A DNA stretch of 64,000 nucleotides from positions 248,001 through 312,000 of the forward strand of contig NZ_JAPMLM010000069.1 of NCBI RefSeq assembly GCF_026410195.1, read 5' to 3'. Below are positions 33,974 to 44,173 of this stretch, piece by piece. How positions within the stretch are numbered: position 1 is the first letter of the stretch; each line of letters starts with the position of its first letter. The notes beneath the pieces are model-generated. The model was given only the letters and a program-made list of their open reading frames with translations. It ran no database searches and had not been told where the DNA came from. Both the position numbers and the translations under genes were made by a program. The stretch comes from Xanthomarina sp. F2636L. GTDB taxonomy: Bacteria; Bacteroidota; Bacteroidia; Flavobacteriales; Flavobacteriaceae.

Positions 33974-36766
33974 ATGGCTGAAACAATTAGATTAAATAAA
34001 GTATTACGCGAGTTAAACATTTCTTTAGATCGTGCTGTTGAGTATTTAGATACCAAAGGCATTGAAATAGAGAAGCGTCCAACTACAAAAATTTCAGACG
34101 AAGTTTATCAAGTCCTTTCAGACGAATTTCAAACAGATGCCAATAAAAAAATGGCCTCTCAAGAAGTTAGCGAAGCAAAGCTGAAGGAAAAAGAAGCTCT
34201 GAAAGAACAGCGTGAACGTGAGATTGAAGAAAAAGAAAAAGCTCGAGCAAAAAGAGAAGCTGCTGCTAAAGAAGCTGAAGTTGTAAAAGCAAAATCTACT
34301 TTATCAGGTCCAAAGAAAGTTGGTAAAATAGACTTAGAGCCTAACAAAAAAGTTGCCGAAACTCCTGCTAAGAAAGAGGAAGAAGCTGTGAAAGCCGAAA
34401 AACCTCAAGAAAAGGTTGAAAAACCAGTAGAAGAAAAGGTGGCAGAAGAAAAGCCTAAAGAAAAAGCAGTCGACAAACCAAAAGAGGCTGTAAAAGAAAT
34501 AGTTGCAAAAAAACCTGAAGCAGAAGCTCCTAAGAAAAAAGAGCCTGTTAAAAAGGAAGCTCCTAAAGAAGAAGCAGCACCTGCTGAAGACGAAACATTA
34601 AAAACACAATACCAGAAACTTTCAGGTCCAAAAATTGCAGGAGATAAGATTGATTTATCGCAATTTAACAAACCTAAAAAGAAAACTGACGATAAGAAAA
34701 AAGACGATAAGTCTGCTAGTTCTAATAAGAAAAAACGTCGTAGAATAAGTAAAGCTGGAGCTCCTGGATCTACAAGTACGCCATCAAGAGGTGGAAACGA
34801 CAGATTTAAAGGTAAGTCTGGAGCAGGAAAAGGAAGACGTACTACAGTAAAAGAAGAGCCTAGCGAAGAAGAAGTACAAAAACAAGTACGTGAAACCTTA
34901 GAAAAACTTCAAGGGAAATCAAGTAAAGGAAAAGGCGCTAAATACCGTAGAGATAAAAGAGATCAACATAGAGAGCAAACTGCAAAAGATTTACAAGCTG
35001 CAGATGCAGATAGTAAAGTCCTTAAAGTAACAGAATTTGTTACAGCAAGCGAGGTTGCAACCATGATGGATGTTTCTGTAACTCAAATTATTTCGGCATG
35101 TATGTCGTTAGGGATGATGGTTACCATGAACCAACGTTTAGATGCTGAGACTTTAAGTATTGTTGCTGATGAATTTGGTTACGAAGTAGAATTTGTAACG
35201 GCTGATATTGAAGAGTCCATTGAAAAAGTAGAAGATAAGCCAGAAGATTTATTAGAACGTGCGCCAATTGTTACGGTAATGGGACACGTGGATCACGGTA
35301 AAACGTCTCTTTTAGATTATATACGTAAGGAAAATGTAATTGCTGGTGAATCCGGTGGAATTACACAACATATTGGTGCTTATAGTGTGCAACTAGAAAA
35401 TGGTCAAAAACTGGCCTTTCTAGATACTCCAGGTCACGAAGCTTTTACCGCTATGCGTGCTCGTGGAGCTCAAGTAACAGATTTAGCCATTATTGTAATT
35501 GCTGCTGATGATGCTATCATGCCACAAACAAAAGAAGCCATTGCTCACGCTCAGGCAGCTGGTGTGCCAATTATATTTGCTATTAATAAAATAGATAGAC
35601 CTGGAGCTAATCCTGAAAAAGTAAAAGAAGGTTTAGCGCAAATGAATCTATTAGTTGAGGATTGGGGAGGTAAAATTCAATCTCACGATATCTCTGCTAA
35701 ATTAGGAACAGGTGTTAAAGAATTATTAGAAAAAGTATTGCTTGAAGCTGAATTATTAGAGCTTAAAGCAAATCCAAATAAATCAGCTACTGGAACAGTA
35801 GTAGAAGCATTCTTAGATAAAGGTCGTGGTTATGTGTCAACTATTTTGGTTCAAGCAGGAACTCTTAAAGTTGGAGATTATGTTCTGGCTGGTAAGAATA
35901 GTGGAAAAGTAAAAGCCATGCACGATGAGCGTGGAAACGAAGTAAAAGAAGCTGGTCCATCAACTCCTGTATCTATTTTAGGATTAGATGGTGCCCCACA
36001 GGCTGGTGATAAATTTAGTGTTTTTGCAGACGAACGTGAAGCAAAACAAATTGCTACTAAACGTACGCAATTACAACGTGAGCAATCTGTTAGAACGCAA
36101 CGTCATATAACGCTTGACGAGATTGGAAGACGTATTGCTCTTGGAGATTTCCAAGAATTAAACATCATTCTTAAAGGAGATGTGGACGGTTCTGTTGAGG
36201 CATTAACCGATTCTTTCCAAAAATTATCTACCGAAGAAATTCAGGTTAATATTATTCATAAAGGTGTTGGTCCAATAACAGAAAGTGATGTGTTGTTGGC
36301 AACAGCTTCAGATGCTATTATAATTGGATTTAACGTGAGACCAATGGGTAACGCACGTCAAATAGCTGATAAAGAAGAAATCGATATTAGAATGTACTCG
36401 ATTATTTATGACGCTATAAACGACCTTAAAGACGCCATGGAAGGGATGTTGTCTCCAGAACTTAAAGAAGAAATTACTGGAACAGCCGAAATTAGAGAAA
36501 TCTTTAAAGTATCTAAAATTGGAAGTATTGCCGGATGTATGGTAACTTCAGGTAAAATCTTTAGAAATTCTGGAATTCGTTTAATTCGAGATGGAGTTGT
36601 TGTTTATACTGGAGAGTTAACTTCATTAAAACGATTTAAAGACGATGCTAAAGAGGTTGCTAAAGGATATGATTGTGGGATGCAAATTAAAAACTACAAC
36701 GATATTAAAGAAGGCGACGTTATTGAAGCTTACCATGAAGTAGAAGTTAAAAAGAAATTAAAATAA
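33974..36766 (+). CDS. infB: Translation initiation factor IF-2
   Basis: A 930-residue IF-2 that places initiator tRNA on the 30S subunit. A short N-terminal IF2N domain ([21 protein letters not shown]) is followed by about 270 residues of Lys/Glu/Ala/Pro-rich low-complexity sequence (repeated [16 protein letters not shown]-type words), then a second IF2N-like domain near 350-400. The GTPase domain has G1 [16 protein letters not shown]3 [11 protein letters not shown] and G4 [10 protein letters not shown]. Domains II-IV follow, ending in [17 protein letters not shown]. It ends the rimP-nusA-infB operon with a clear terminator. The long charged linker is usual for the phylum and is prone to replication-slippage variation. 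Confidence 0.97.
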   Translation: MAETIRLNKVLRELNISLDRAVEYLDTKGIEIEKRPTTKISDEVYQVLSDEFQTDANKKMASQEVSEAKLKEKEALKEQREREIEEKEKARAKREAAAKEAEVVKAKSTLSGPKKVGKIDLEPNKKVAETPAKKEEEAVKAEKPQEKVEKPVEEKVAEEKPKEKAVDKPKEAVKEIVAKKPEAEAPKKKEPVKKEAPKEEAAPAEDETLKTQYQKLSGPKIAGDKIDLSQFNKPKKKTDDKKKDDKSASSNKKKRRRISKAGAPGSTSTPSRGGNDRFKGKSGAGKGRRTTVKEEPSEEEVQKQVRETLEKLQGKSSKGKGAKYRRDKRDQHREQTAKDLQAADADSKVLKVTEFVTASEVATMMDVSVTQIISACMSLGMMVTMNQRLDAETLSIVADEFGYEVEFVTADIEESIEKVEDKPEDLLERAPIVTVMGHVDHGKTSLLDYIRKENVIAGESGGITQHIGAYSVQLENGQKLAFLDTPGHEAFTAMRARGAQVTDLAIIVIAADDAIMPQTKEAIAHAQAAGVPIIFAINKIDRPGANPEKVKEGLAQMNLLVEDWGGKIQSHDISAKLGTGVKELLEKVLLEAELLELKANPNKSATGTVVEAFLDKGRGYVSTILVQAGTLKVGDYVLAGKNSGKVKAMHDERGNEVKEAGPSTPVSILGLDGAPQAGDKFSVFADEREAKQIATKRTQLQREQSVRTQRHITLDEIGRRIALGDFQELNIILKGDVDGSVEALTDSFQKLSTEEIQVNIIHKGVGPITESDVLLATASDAIIIGFNVRPMGNARQIADKEEIDIRMYSIIYDAINDLKDAMEGMLSPELKEEITGTAEIREIFKVSKIGSIAGCMVTSGKIFRNSGIRLIRDGVVVYTGELTSLKRFKDDAKEVAKGYDCGMQIKNYNDIKEGDVIEAYHEVEVKKKLK

Positions 36767-36786
36767 TTTCTAATAATATATAAATA

Positions 36787-36815
36787 AAACAGCGACCCAT
36801 GGGTCGCTGTTTTTG
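36787..36815 (+). terminator. Terminator after infB
   Basis: AACAGCGACCC/GGGTCGCTGTT, separated by ATG or less, forms an 11- to 12-bp GC-rich stem followed by T4-G-T4, closing the rimP-nusA-infB operon. Confidence 0.9.
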
Positions 36816-36894
36816 TTTTAAAGTAACATGTGTTTTTTAAAGTTCTTCTAGAATGTTGTATCTAGATAGAAACTATTACTCTCTTTTTAAAGGT

Positions 36895-37272
36895 TTAAAA
36901 AATAAAAGCTGCAGGAAACTTTGTTTTTACTTTTTTAAGCGCTCTATCTGCTTCTAATCTATCTCTAAAGTTTCCAACCCATATTTTATAATTAGGAGTT
37001 TCATAAACTAATTTTGAAAGCAAATCAATATCTAAGCTTTTAAAAGTGCTTTGTGCTTTTTCTGCTTCAGACCTGTTTCCTGAATAAATTTGGATCTTAT
37101 ATCTGTTTGCAGTGTTCTCCGAAGAGTTTATTTCGGTCTTAATATCTAATAATTGGGTTATTTCTTTATCTTGATTAATAATTACTGTGCCTTCTTGTGC
37201 AAAACTTATGTTTACAAAAGAGGCCATAAATATTAGGGCTAAAAGACGATATTTTGTGTTCAATATTTTCAT
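36895..37272 (-). CDS. Small exported SPOR-domain protein
   Basis: A 125-residue protein with a signal peptide (YRLLALIFMASFVNISFAQ, cleavage after SFA) and a C-terminal SPOR domain: RYKIQIYSGNRSEAEKAQSTF and YKIWVGNFRDRLEADRALKKV are the two repeat halves. SPOR domains bind denuded glycan strands of septal peptidoglycan, so a role in cell division or wall remodelling is likely. The start MKILNTKYR is preferred over the ATG three codons upstream because the candidate -7 box would otherwise leave almost no leader. It is monocistronic, opposite in direction to the act operon. Confidence 0.88.
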   Translation of the reverse strand: MKILNTKYRLLALIFMASFVNISFAQEGTVIINQDKEITQLLDIKTEINSSENTANRYKIQIYSGNRSEAEKAQSTFKSLDIDLLSKLVYETPNYKIWVGNFRDRLEADRALKKVKTKFPAAFIF

Positions 37273-37290
37273 TTTCAACATTATTTAATG

Positions 37291-37298
37291 CAAATGTA
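37291..37298 (-). promoter_or_regulatory. Candidate -7 element of the SPOR gene
   Basis: TACATTTG (minus strand) matches TAnnTTTG and lies 18 bp before the chosen ATG at 37272. No -33 TTG. Confidence 0.4.
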
Positions 37299-37396
37299 TG
37301 TGTTATAAACTAATTTTTATAGAGATTTATTATTTAGAATTCCTCTAAATTACCAATTAACACTTCCCTAACATTTCTAAAATCGACTTTTAATAT

Positions 37397-37404
37397 TACT
37401 TTTG
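37397..37404 (+). promoter_or_regulatory. Candidate -7 element of the act-cox operon
   Basis: TACTTTTG matches TAnnTTTG; at the -33 position there is TTC (37375-37377) and not TTG. A leader of about 75 nt would precede the actA ATG at 37486. Confidence 0.45.
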
Positions 37405-37485
37405 CGAGTGATTTTATAAATGTATTTTTTCTTCACATTAGTGAAAAAATCATACCAAAGTTTAGAAGTTAATTCAACCATTAAT

Positions 37486-38778
37486 ATGAAACAGGTGAGT
37501 AACCGTAAGTTAGGCAGAAATATTCTTACAATAAGTTTGATTTTTATTCTAACGCTTTCAGGCTCAATTTTCGCTCAAGACGGCGACCCTGCAAAAGGGA
37601 AATCATTGTTTAATTCCAATTGTGCTGCTTGTCATAAATTAGACAAGAAGATGACTGGACCTGCTTTGCGTAATATAGAGCAAACATTAGCAGACGAGCA
37701 AGGTTTAGATAGAGAATGGCTTGCTGCGTGGATACGCAACAGTTCAGCAGTCATTAAGTCTGGAGATTCTTATGGTCAAAAGATTTTTGATGAGTATGGA
37801 GGAGCAGCTATGACAGCTTTCCCTCAGTTATCAGACGAAGACATTAGCGATATATTAGCTTATACAGCTCAAGAACCAGAAGTGCCAGCTCAAGTTGCAG
37901 GAGCAGAAGCGGTAGGTGGGGCTACTGGAGCAGATTCTGGAATCTCAAACAAAGTAATTCTAGGAGGTTTAGCATTATTATTTGCTTTATTAGCCATGGC
38001 TCTATTTTTAGTTAGACGTACTTTAAACCGTTTTGCAGAGGCTAAAGGCGTAAATTTAGAAGAAACTAAAAGAACTCCAATATGGAAAGCTTTTGCACAA
38101 AACCAATTTTTGGTTCTGGTAACAGCTATTTTCTTGTTGTTAGCTAGTGGTTATTATGTATATGGGTATATGATGCAGGTTGGAGTTGATCAAGGATATC
38201 AACCAGTACAACCAATACATTTTTCGCATAAAATTCACGCTGGAGATAACGGAATAGATTGTAAATTTTGTCACTCTTCTGCCCGAGTAAGTAAAACTTC
38301 AGGGATTCCATCTTTAAATGTATGTATGAATTGTCATAAATCTATTTATGAGGTAGCAGAATCTACAGCTACAGAAGAATACAGTAAAGAATTCTACGAT
38401 GGGGAAATTAAAAAATTATACGCTGCAGTAGGTTGGAGTGATGAAGATCAAAATTATACAGGAGAATCTCAACCAGTTAAATGGGTTAGAATTCATAACT
38501 TACCTGATTTTACTTATTTTAACCACTCACAACACGTTACAGTTGGTGGTTTAGAATGTCAGACTTGTCATGGACCTGTAGAGACTATGGAGATTATGTC
38601 TCAATACTCTCCCTTAACTATGGGATGGTGTATAGATTGTCATAGACAAACAAATGTAAAAGTAGAGGACAATGCGTACTATACTAAAATTCATGAAGAA
38701 TTATCTAAAAAATACGGTGTAGATAAGCTTACAGTAGCTCAAATGGGTGGTCTGGAATGTGGTAAATGTCATTACTAG
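37486..38778 (+). CDS. actA: Alternative Complex III subunit ActA, six-haem cytochrome c
   Basis: A 430-residue membrane-bound cytochrome of Alternative Complex III, which oxidises menaquinol. The longer frame from 37420 was trimmed to the ATG followed by a good signal sequence (ILTISLIFILTLSGSIFAQ). A class I cytochrome c domain with one haem site, NCAACH (C46-H50), comes first. It is followed by two membrane helices (about 155-177 and 206-228) and a C-terminal domain with five CXXCH sites: CKFCH, CMNCH, CQTCH, CIDCH and CGKCH. The classical ActA is pentahaem, so the N-terminal mono-haem domain is a sixth centre on a flexible linker. It heads the actABCDEF-coxBA operon. Confidence 0.95.
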   Translation: MKQVSNRKLGRNILTISLIFILTLSGSIFAQDGDPAKGKSLFNSNCAACHKLDKKMTGPALRNIEQTLADEQGLDREWLAAWIRNSSAVIKSGDSYGQKIFDEYGGAAMTAFPQLSDEDISDILAYTAQEPEVPAQVAGAEAVGGATGADSGISNKVILGGLALLFALLAMALFLVRRTLNRFAEAKGVNLEETKRTPIWKAFAQNQFLVLVTAIFLLLASGYYVYGYMMQVGVDQGYQPVQPIHFSHKIHAGDNGIDCKFCHSSARVSKTSGIPSLNVCMNCHKSIYEVAESTATEEYSKEFYDGEIKKLYAAVGWSDEDQNYTGESQPVKWVRIHNLPDFTYFNHSQHVTVGGLECQTCHGPVETMEIMSQYSPLTMGWCIDCHRQTNVKVEDNAYYTKIHEELSKKYGVDKLTVAQMGGLECGKCHY

Positions 38779-38870
38779 AAAGTATTTCTAGTAGTAACAA
38801 TTAGAATAGAAGTCTCTTTATTGAGATTTAAAACAAAAATAATAAATAAGAAGTAATTCAATTATATAAT

Positions 38871-41800
38871 ATGTCATCAAACAAGAAATACTGGAAAAGT
38901 GTTGAGGAGCTAAAAGAAAATAGCTCTATTGTTGAGGCGCTACAACAAAACGAGTTTGTTAATGAAATCCCTACCGATGAGTTTTTAGGTGATAAAAATT
39001 CATTAGAGAGTTCTAAAACAACACGTCGTGATTTCTTAAAATATGTTGGTTTTAGTACAGCTGCAGCTTCACTTGCTGCCTGCGAAGGACCAGTTGTTAA
39101 GTCCATTCCTTATGTTGTACAGCCGGAAGTAATTGTTCCTGGTGTAGCTAACTACTATGCAACAACAATAGCTGATGGTTTTGACTTTGCTAGCGTTTTA
39201 GTGAAAACTCGTGAAGGTCGTCCAATTAAAATTGAAAACAATGCAATGGCAGCCACTAAAGGTGGCGTAAATGCTAGAGTAAACGCATCGGTTTTAGGTC
39301 TGTATGATAGTTTGAGAATGCAAGGTCCTGTAAAAGGAGACACTTATACCTCATGGGAAGATTTAAACGCTGAAGTTAGTCAGAAATTAACTGCACTTAG
39401 TGGTTCTGGAAAACAAATAGTTTTATTAACCCAAACTTTTGCTAGCCCTTCTACCACTAAATTAATTGGAGAATTTAAACAGAAATTTGCAAATGTAAAT
39501 CACGTGGTTTATGATGCTATTTCAGAATCTGCTGCTTTAGATGCATATCAAGCTAAATATAATGAAAGAGGTTTAGCTAACTATGATTTCTCTAAAGCCG
39601 ATATCATTGTATCAGTTGGTGCAGATTTTCTTAGCGATTGGCAAGGTGGAGGTTTTGATTCAGGATATGCTAGTGGACGAATTCCTACCAAAGGAAAAAT
39701 GTCTCGTCACATCCAGTTTGAATCTAACATGTCTTTAACAGGTGCTAATGCAGACAAGCGTGTGCCTTTAACACCAGTTCAACAAAAATTAGCTTTAGCA
39801 AAACTATATAGTGAAGTAGTAGGTGGGTCTGTCTCTGTAGATTTACCAGAACATATTTTAGATGCTATAAGCAAAGCTGCTTCTCAACTTAAAAGTGCAG
39901 GAAGTAAAGGTGTTGTTGTAACAGGTATTCAAGATGTGAATGCCCAAACAGTAGTGTTAGAAATTAACGAACACTTAAATTCTAAAGCATTTGATGCTTC
40001 AACAACAATAAAAACAAGACAAGGAAGTGATAATGAAGTGAATGCTTTAGTTGCTGATATGAAAGCAGGAAAAGTAGGAGCTATTATCATGAGTGGTGTT
40101 AATCCACTATATACATTACCAAATGCAGCTGACTTTTATGAAGGGTTAGAACAAACAGATTTATCTGTAACCTTTTCCATGAAAGCAGACGAAACATCTA
40201 CACAAACAGATTTTATAGCTGCTGCTCCTCACTATTTAGAATCTTGGGGAGATGTTGAATTAAAGAAAGGACAATTTGCTTTAATCCAACCAACTATTCG
40301 TCCTTTATTCGATACCCTACAATTTCAAGATGCCTTATTAAATTGGATTGGAAATGATATTTCTTATCATGATTATATTAAGCAAACTTGGAGTGAGAGT
40401 ATCTTAGGAAGTACATCCTTTAGCCAGGCATTACATGATGGAGTCTTTATAAAAGGAGCATCAATTGGTGGTGGTTTAGATGGAGGTTCAACAGAAACTG
40501 TAGAAACGTCTACAACTGAATTAAAGGATAAAAAAGAAAGAACTTTAGTTGGAGGTATTATTCATGATACAGCAGTTGGAATTGGTATTAAAGATGAAGA
40601 CAAAGATGAATTTGTTACATCTACAACTACTTCAACGTCAGGAAACTCAAGTGGTGCATTAGGGATGTCTGTTTTAACAGGCAATTCAGCTGCAAAAGCT
40701 TTAGCTGCTTCTGAGGTTTCTGAAGGTTTGGAATTAACACTGTATTCTAAAGTTGGAATGGGTGATGGTCAACAAGCCAATAACCCATGGTTACAAGAGT
40801 TTCCAGATCCAATTACTAGAACATCTTGGGACAACTATTTAACTGTTTCTAAAGCAGATGCTGAAGCCTTAGGGTTAAGAAGTGAGCATGTTGCAGATGG
40901 AGGTTTAAATGGTAGCTATGCAAATGTTACTGTAAATGGAACAACCTTAGAAAATGTACCGGTAATTATTCAACCAGGACAAGCAAAGGGATCTGTTGGT
41001 CTTTCATTTGGATATGGTAGAACAGCTGGATTAAAAAACGAAATGAAAACTGGTGTTAACGCTTATATGTTATACCAAGATTTTAATACTGTTCAAAATG
41101 TAAGTGTTTCGGCAGCATCAGGAATGCATGAATTTGCATGTATCCAGTTGCATAACACCTTAATGGGACGTGTAGATATTATTAAAGAAACTACTTTAGA
41201 AATTTTTAATACAAAAGATAAATCAGAATGGAACGCTGTTCCTGTTGTGTCTTTAAACCACAATGAAACCCCAGTGACATCTCCAGATGTTGATTTATGG
41301 GATGAATTTGATCGCTCTATCGGACATCACTTTAATTTGTCAATCGATTTAAATGCTTGTACTGGATGTGGAGCATGTGTAATAGCATGTCATGCAGAAA
41401 ACAACGTTCCAGTTGTTGGTAAAGAAGAAGTGAGAAAGAGTCGTGATATGCATTGGTTGCGTATTGATAGGTATTATTCTTCTGAAGAAACTTTTGATGA
41501 AGATGTTGTCAAAAAAGACACTACAAAGGGGTTAGCTACGGCTAGAGCTTTGGGTGAGATGGAAGATGCTTCCGAAAATCCTCAAGTAGCATTCCAACCT
41601 GTAATGTGTCAACATTGTAATCACGCACCTTGTGAAACTGTATGTCCAGTAGCTGCGACATCTCATGGACGTCAAGGGCAAAATCATATGGCTTATAACC
41701 GTTGTGTGGGTACACGTTACTGTGCAAACAACTGTCCTTATAAAGTTCGTCGATTTAACTGGTTCCGTTATAATGGGAATGATGAGTTTGATTACAATAT

Positions 41801-42131
41801 GAATGACGATTTAGGACGTATGGTTTTAAACCCAGATGTTGTAGTACGTTCTCGTGGTGTTATGGAAAAATGTTCTATGTGTATTCAAAAAACACAAAAA
41901 ACAATTCTTGATGCTAAGCGCGATGGACGTGAAATTAAAGATGGTGAATTCCAAACGGCTTGTTCTGCTGCATGTGGTAATGGCGCAATGGTATTTGGAG
42001 ATATCAATGATAAAGAAAGTAAAGTTGCAAAACTTTTAGAAGATAATCGTATGTATCACCTATTAGAATATGTAGGCACAGAACCAAATGTGCAGTATCA
42101 TACTAAAGTGAGAAATACAACCGAAGCATAA
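38871..42131 (+). CDS. actB: Alternative Complex III subunit ActB, iron-sulfur/molybdopterin-type
   Basis: A 1086-residue fusion of a molybdopterin oxidoreductase-like domain and a ferredoxin-like domain. Near residue 45 a twin-arginine motif (TTRRDFLKYVGFS) is followed by ASLAACEGP, a Tat-exported lipobox-like segment, so the protein is periplasmic. The large domain (about 70-780) is molybdopterin-fold but shows no cofactor-binding cysteine motif; ActB is known to lack Mo cofactor. The C-terminal part carries cluster ligands: CTGCGACVIACHAEN, CQHCNHAPCETVCPV, GTRYCANNCPYKVRRF, and CSMCIQ with CSAACGN. These can hold one 3Fe-4S and three 4Fe-4S clusters. It relays electrons between the quinol site and ActA. 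Confidence 0.95.
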   Translation: MSSNKKYWKSVEELKENSSIVEALQQNEFVNEIPTDEFLGDKNSLESSKTTRRDFLKYVGFSTAAASLAACEGPVVKSIPYVVQPEVIVPGVANYYATTIADGFDFASVLVKTREGRPIKIENNAMAATKGGVNARVNASVLGLYDSLRMQGPVKGDTYTSWEDLNAEVSQKLTALSGSGKQIVLLTQTFASPSTTKLIGEFKQKFANVNHVVYDAISESAALDAYQAKYNERGLANYDFSKADIIVSVGADFLSDWQGGGFDSGYASGRIPTKGKMSRHIQFESNMSLTGANADKRVPLTPVQQKLALAKLYSEVVGGSVSVDLPEHILDAISKAASQLKSAGSKGVVVTGIQDVNAQTVVLEINEHLNSKAFDASTTIKTRQGSDNEVNALVADMKAGKVGAIIMSGVNPLYTLPNAADFYEGLEQTDLSVTFSMKADETSTQTDFIAAAPHYLESWGDVELKKGQFALIQPTIRPLFDTLQFQDALLNWIGNDISYHDYIKQTWSESILGSTSFSQALHDGVFIKGASIGGGLDGGSTETVETSTTELKDKKERTLVGGIIHDTAVGIGIKDEDKDEFVTSTTTSTSGNSSGALGMSVLTGNSAAKALAASEVSEGLELTLYSKVGMGDGQQANNPWLQEFPDPITRTSWDNYLTVSKADAEALGLRSEHVADGGLNGSYANVTVNGTTLENVPVIIQPGQAKGSVGLSFGYGRTAGLKNEMKTGVNAYMLYQDFNTVQNVSVSAASGMHEFACIQLHNTLMGRVDIIKETTLEIFNTKDKSEWNAVPVVSLNHNETPVTSPDVDLWDEFDRSIGHHFNLSIDLNACTGCGACVIACHAENNVPVVGKEEVRKSRDMHWLRIDRYYSSEETFDEDVVKKDTTKGLATARALGEMEDASENPQVAFQPVMCQHCNHAPCETVCPVAATSHGRQGQNHMAYNRCVGTRYCANNCPYKVRRFNWFRYNGNDEFDYNMNDDLGRMVLNPDVVVRSRGVMEKCSMCIQKTQKTILDAKRDGREIKDGEFQTACSAACGNGAMVFGDINDKESKVAKLLEDNRMYHLLEYVGTEPNVQYHTKVRNTTEA

Positions 42132-42164
42132 TAAACGAATTAAGAAAATAATTATAAAAGGATT

Positions 42165-43622
42165 ATGGCGTCTCATTACGAAGCACCTATTAGAAGACCT
42201 TTAGTTACAGGGGAAAAATCATACCACGATGTATCTGTGGATGTAGCAAAACCTGTGGAAGGTAAAGCAAACAAATCTTGGTGGATAGTTTTTTCTATAG
42301 CACTAGTAGCTTTTCTCTGGGGAATAGGATGTATTATTTACACAATATCAACCGGTATCGGAACCTGGGGTTTGAACAAAACCGTAGGCTGGGCTTGGGA
42401 TATTACTAACTTCGTTTGGTGGGTTGGTATTGGTCATGCAGGAACATTAATTTCTGCTGTACTTTTACTTTTCCGTCAAAAATGGAGAATGGCAATTAAC
42501 CGTTCTGCTGAAGCAATGACAATATTTTCAGTTGTTCAAGCTGGTTTGTTTCCAATTATTCACATGGGTCGTCCATGGTTAGGTTATTGGGTATTACCAA
42601 TTCCAAACCAATTTGGATCTCTATGGGTAAATTTTAACTCACCTTTACTTTGGGACGTATTCGCAATTTCAACGTATTTATCTGTATCATTAGTTTTCTG
42701 GTGGACTGGTTTACTTCCTGATTTTGCCATGCTAAGAGATAGAGCTATTAAACCTTTCCAAAAGAAAATCTATTCTTTATTGAGTTTTGGATGGTCTGGA
42801 CGTGCTAAAGATTGGCAACGTTTTGAAGAAGTATCTTTGGTACTTGCAGGTTTAGCAACACCTTTAGTACTTTCTGTACATACCATTGTATCTTTTGACT
42901 TCGCAACTTCGGTTATTCCAGGATGGCATACTACTATTTTCCCTCCTTACTTTGTTGCTGGAGCAGTATTCTCAGGATTTGCTATGGTAAACACACTTCT
43001 TATTATTATGAGAAAAGTGGCAAATCTAGAAGACTATATTACGGTTCAACACATCGAATTAATGAACATTGTAATCATGATTACAGGTTCTATAGTAGGT
43101 GTAGCTTATATTACCGAGTTATTTATTGCTTGGTATTCTGGTGTAGAGTACGAACAATACGCATTCTTAAATAGAGCAACCGGACCTTACTGGTGGGCTT
43201 ATTGGGCAATGATGACATGTAATGTGTTCTCTCCACAATTCATGTGGTTTAAGAAACTCAGAACAAGTATCATGTTCTCATTCTTTATTTCTATTGTAGT
43301 AAATATTGGAATGTGGTTTGAGCGTTTTGTAATTATTGTAACCTCTTTACATAGAGATTATTTACCATCTTCATGGACTATGTTTTCACCAACATTCGTA
43401 GATATAGGTATCTTTATTGGAACTATTGGGTTCTTCTTTGTACTATTTTTATTGTACGCTAGAACTTTCCCAGTAATTGCACAAGCAGAGGTGAAAACTA
43501 TTTTAAAATCTTCAGGAGAGCGTTATAAAAACATTCGAGAAAGAGGAGATAGTTTAGTAGGAACAGGAGCAGACGAAAGAACTTCTGGTAGTCAAGTTAA
43601 TAAAACTAAAAACGACGAGTAG
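42165..43622 (+). CDS. actC: Alternative Complex III subunit ActC, NrfD-like quinol-binding subunit
   Basis: A 485-residue integral membrane protein of the NrfD family with about ten helices (IVFSIALVAFLWGIGCIIY is the first). WVGIGHAGTLISAVLLLF and PWLGYWVLPIPNQ lie in the region that makes the quinol site in related complexes. The C-terminal tail is polar and cytoplasmic. In Alternative Complex III, ActC (with ActF) spans the membrane and delivers electrons from menaquinol toward ActB clusters. It starts 33 bp after actB and is followed by actD after 5 bp, consistent with strict co-transcription. Confidence 0.95.
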   Translation: MASHYEAPIRRPLVTGEKSYHDVSVDVAKPVEGKANKSWWIVFSIALVAFLWGIGCIIYTISTGIGTWGLNKTVGWAWDITNFVWWVGIGHAGTLISAVLLLFRQKWRMAINRSAEAMTIFSVVQAGLFPIIHMGRPWLGYWVLPIPNQFGSLWVNFNSPLLWDVFAISTYLSVSLVFWWTGLLPDFAMLRDRAIKPFQKKIYSLLSFGWSGRAKDWQRFEEVSLVLAGLATPLVLSVHTIVSFDFATSVIPGWHTTIFPPYFVAGAVFSGFAMVNTLLIIMRKVANLEDYITVQHIELMNIVIMITGSIVGVAYITELFIAWYSGVEYEQYAFLNRATGPYWWAYWAMMTCNVFSPQFMWFKKLRTSIMFSFFISIVVNIGMWFERFVIIVTSLHRDYLPSSWTMFSPTFVDIGIFIGTIGFFFVLFLLYARTFPVIAQAEVKTILKSSGERYKNIRERGDSLVGTGADERTSGSQVNKTKNDE

Positions 43623-43627
43623 CATAT

Positions 43628-44164
43628 ATGGAAACTTCAAAAGTAATTCACGCTATTTATACAGATGATGATGTATTAATGTCTGCCGTAAAAAAGGTGA
43701 AGGCAGAAAGATATCACATTGAAGAAATATATACACCTTTTCCAGTTCACGGGCTTGACAAGGCAATGGGGCTAGCTCCAACAAGATTAGCTATTACGGC
43801 TTTTATTTATGGCTGTATTGGGTTAATAGTTTCTATTGTGATGATGGATTATATCATGATTGAAGATTGGCCTCAAAACATTGGTGGTAAACCAAGCTTT
43901 AGTTATATAGAAAACATGCCGGCTTTTGTGCCTATTATGTTTGAGCTAACTGTATTTTTCTCAGCACATTTAATGGTTATTACATTTTATTTACGAAGTA
44001 GAATGTGGCCTTTCAAAGAAGCTGAAAACCCAGACCTTAGAACGACGGATGACCATTTTTTAATGGAAATTGCTGTTCATGGAAATGAAACTGAGTTAGA
44101 GAACTTACTTAAAGAAACTGGAGCAGTTGAAATAAAATTAATTGAAAAAGAAGAAGCACATTAA
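43628..44164 (+). CDS. actD: Alternative Complex III subunit ActD (DUF3341)
   Basis: A 178-residue DUF3341 protein. A cytoplasmic N-terminal domain (TSKVIHAIYTDDDVLMSAVKKVKAERYHIEEIYTPFPVHGLD) comes before two membrane helices (AITAFIYGCIGLIVSIVMMDY and IMFELTVFFSAHLMVITFYL) and a charged C-terminal part. It is a structural subunit with no cofactor, packed against ActC in known Alternative Complex III structures. Its place between actC and actE follows the standard operon order. Confidence 0.94.
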   Translation: METSKVIHAIYTDDDVLMSAVKKVKAERYHIEEIYTPFPVHGLDKAMGLAPTRLAITAFIYGCIGLIVSIVMMDYIMIEDWPQNIGGKPSFSYIENMPAFVPIMFELTVFFSAHLMVITFYLRSRMWPFKEAENPDLRTTDDHFLMEIAVHGNETELENLLKETGAVEIKLIEKEEAH

Positions 44165-44173
44165 TATTATAAT

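Noticed and set aside
34405-34671. Ser/Ala/Phe-rich frame opposite infB
   Set aside because: Created by the Lys/Glu/Ala repeat region of IF-2 read on the other strand.
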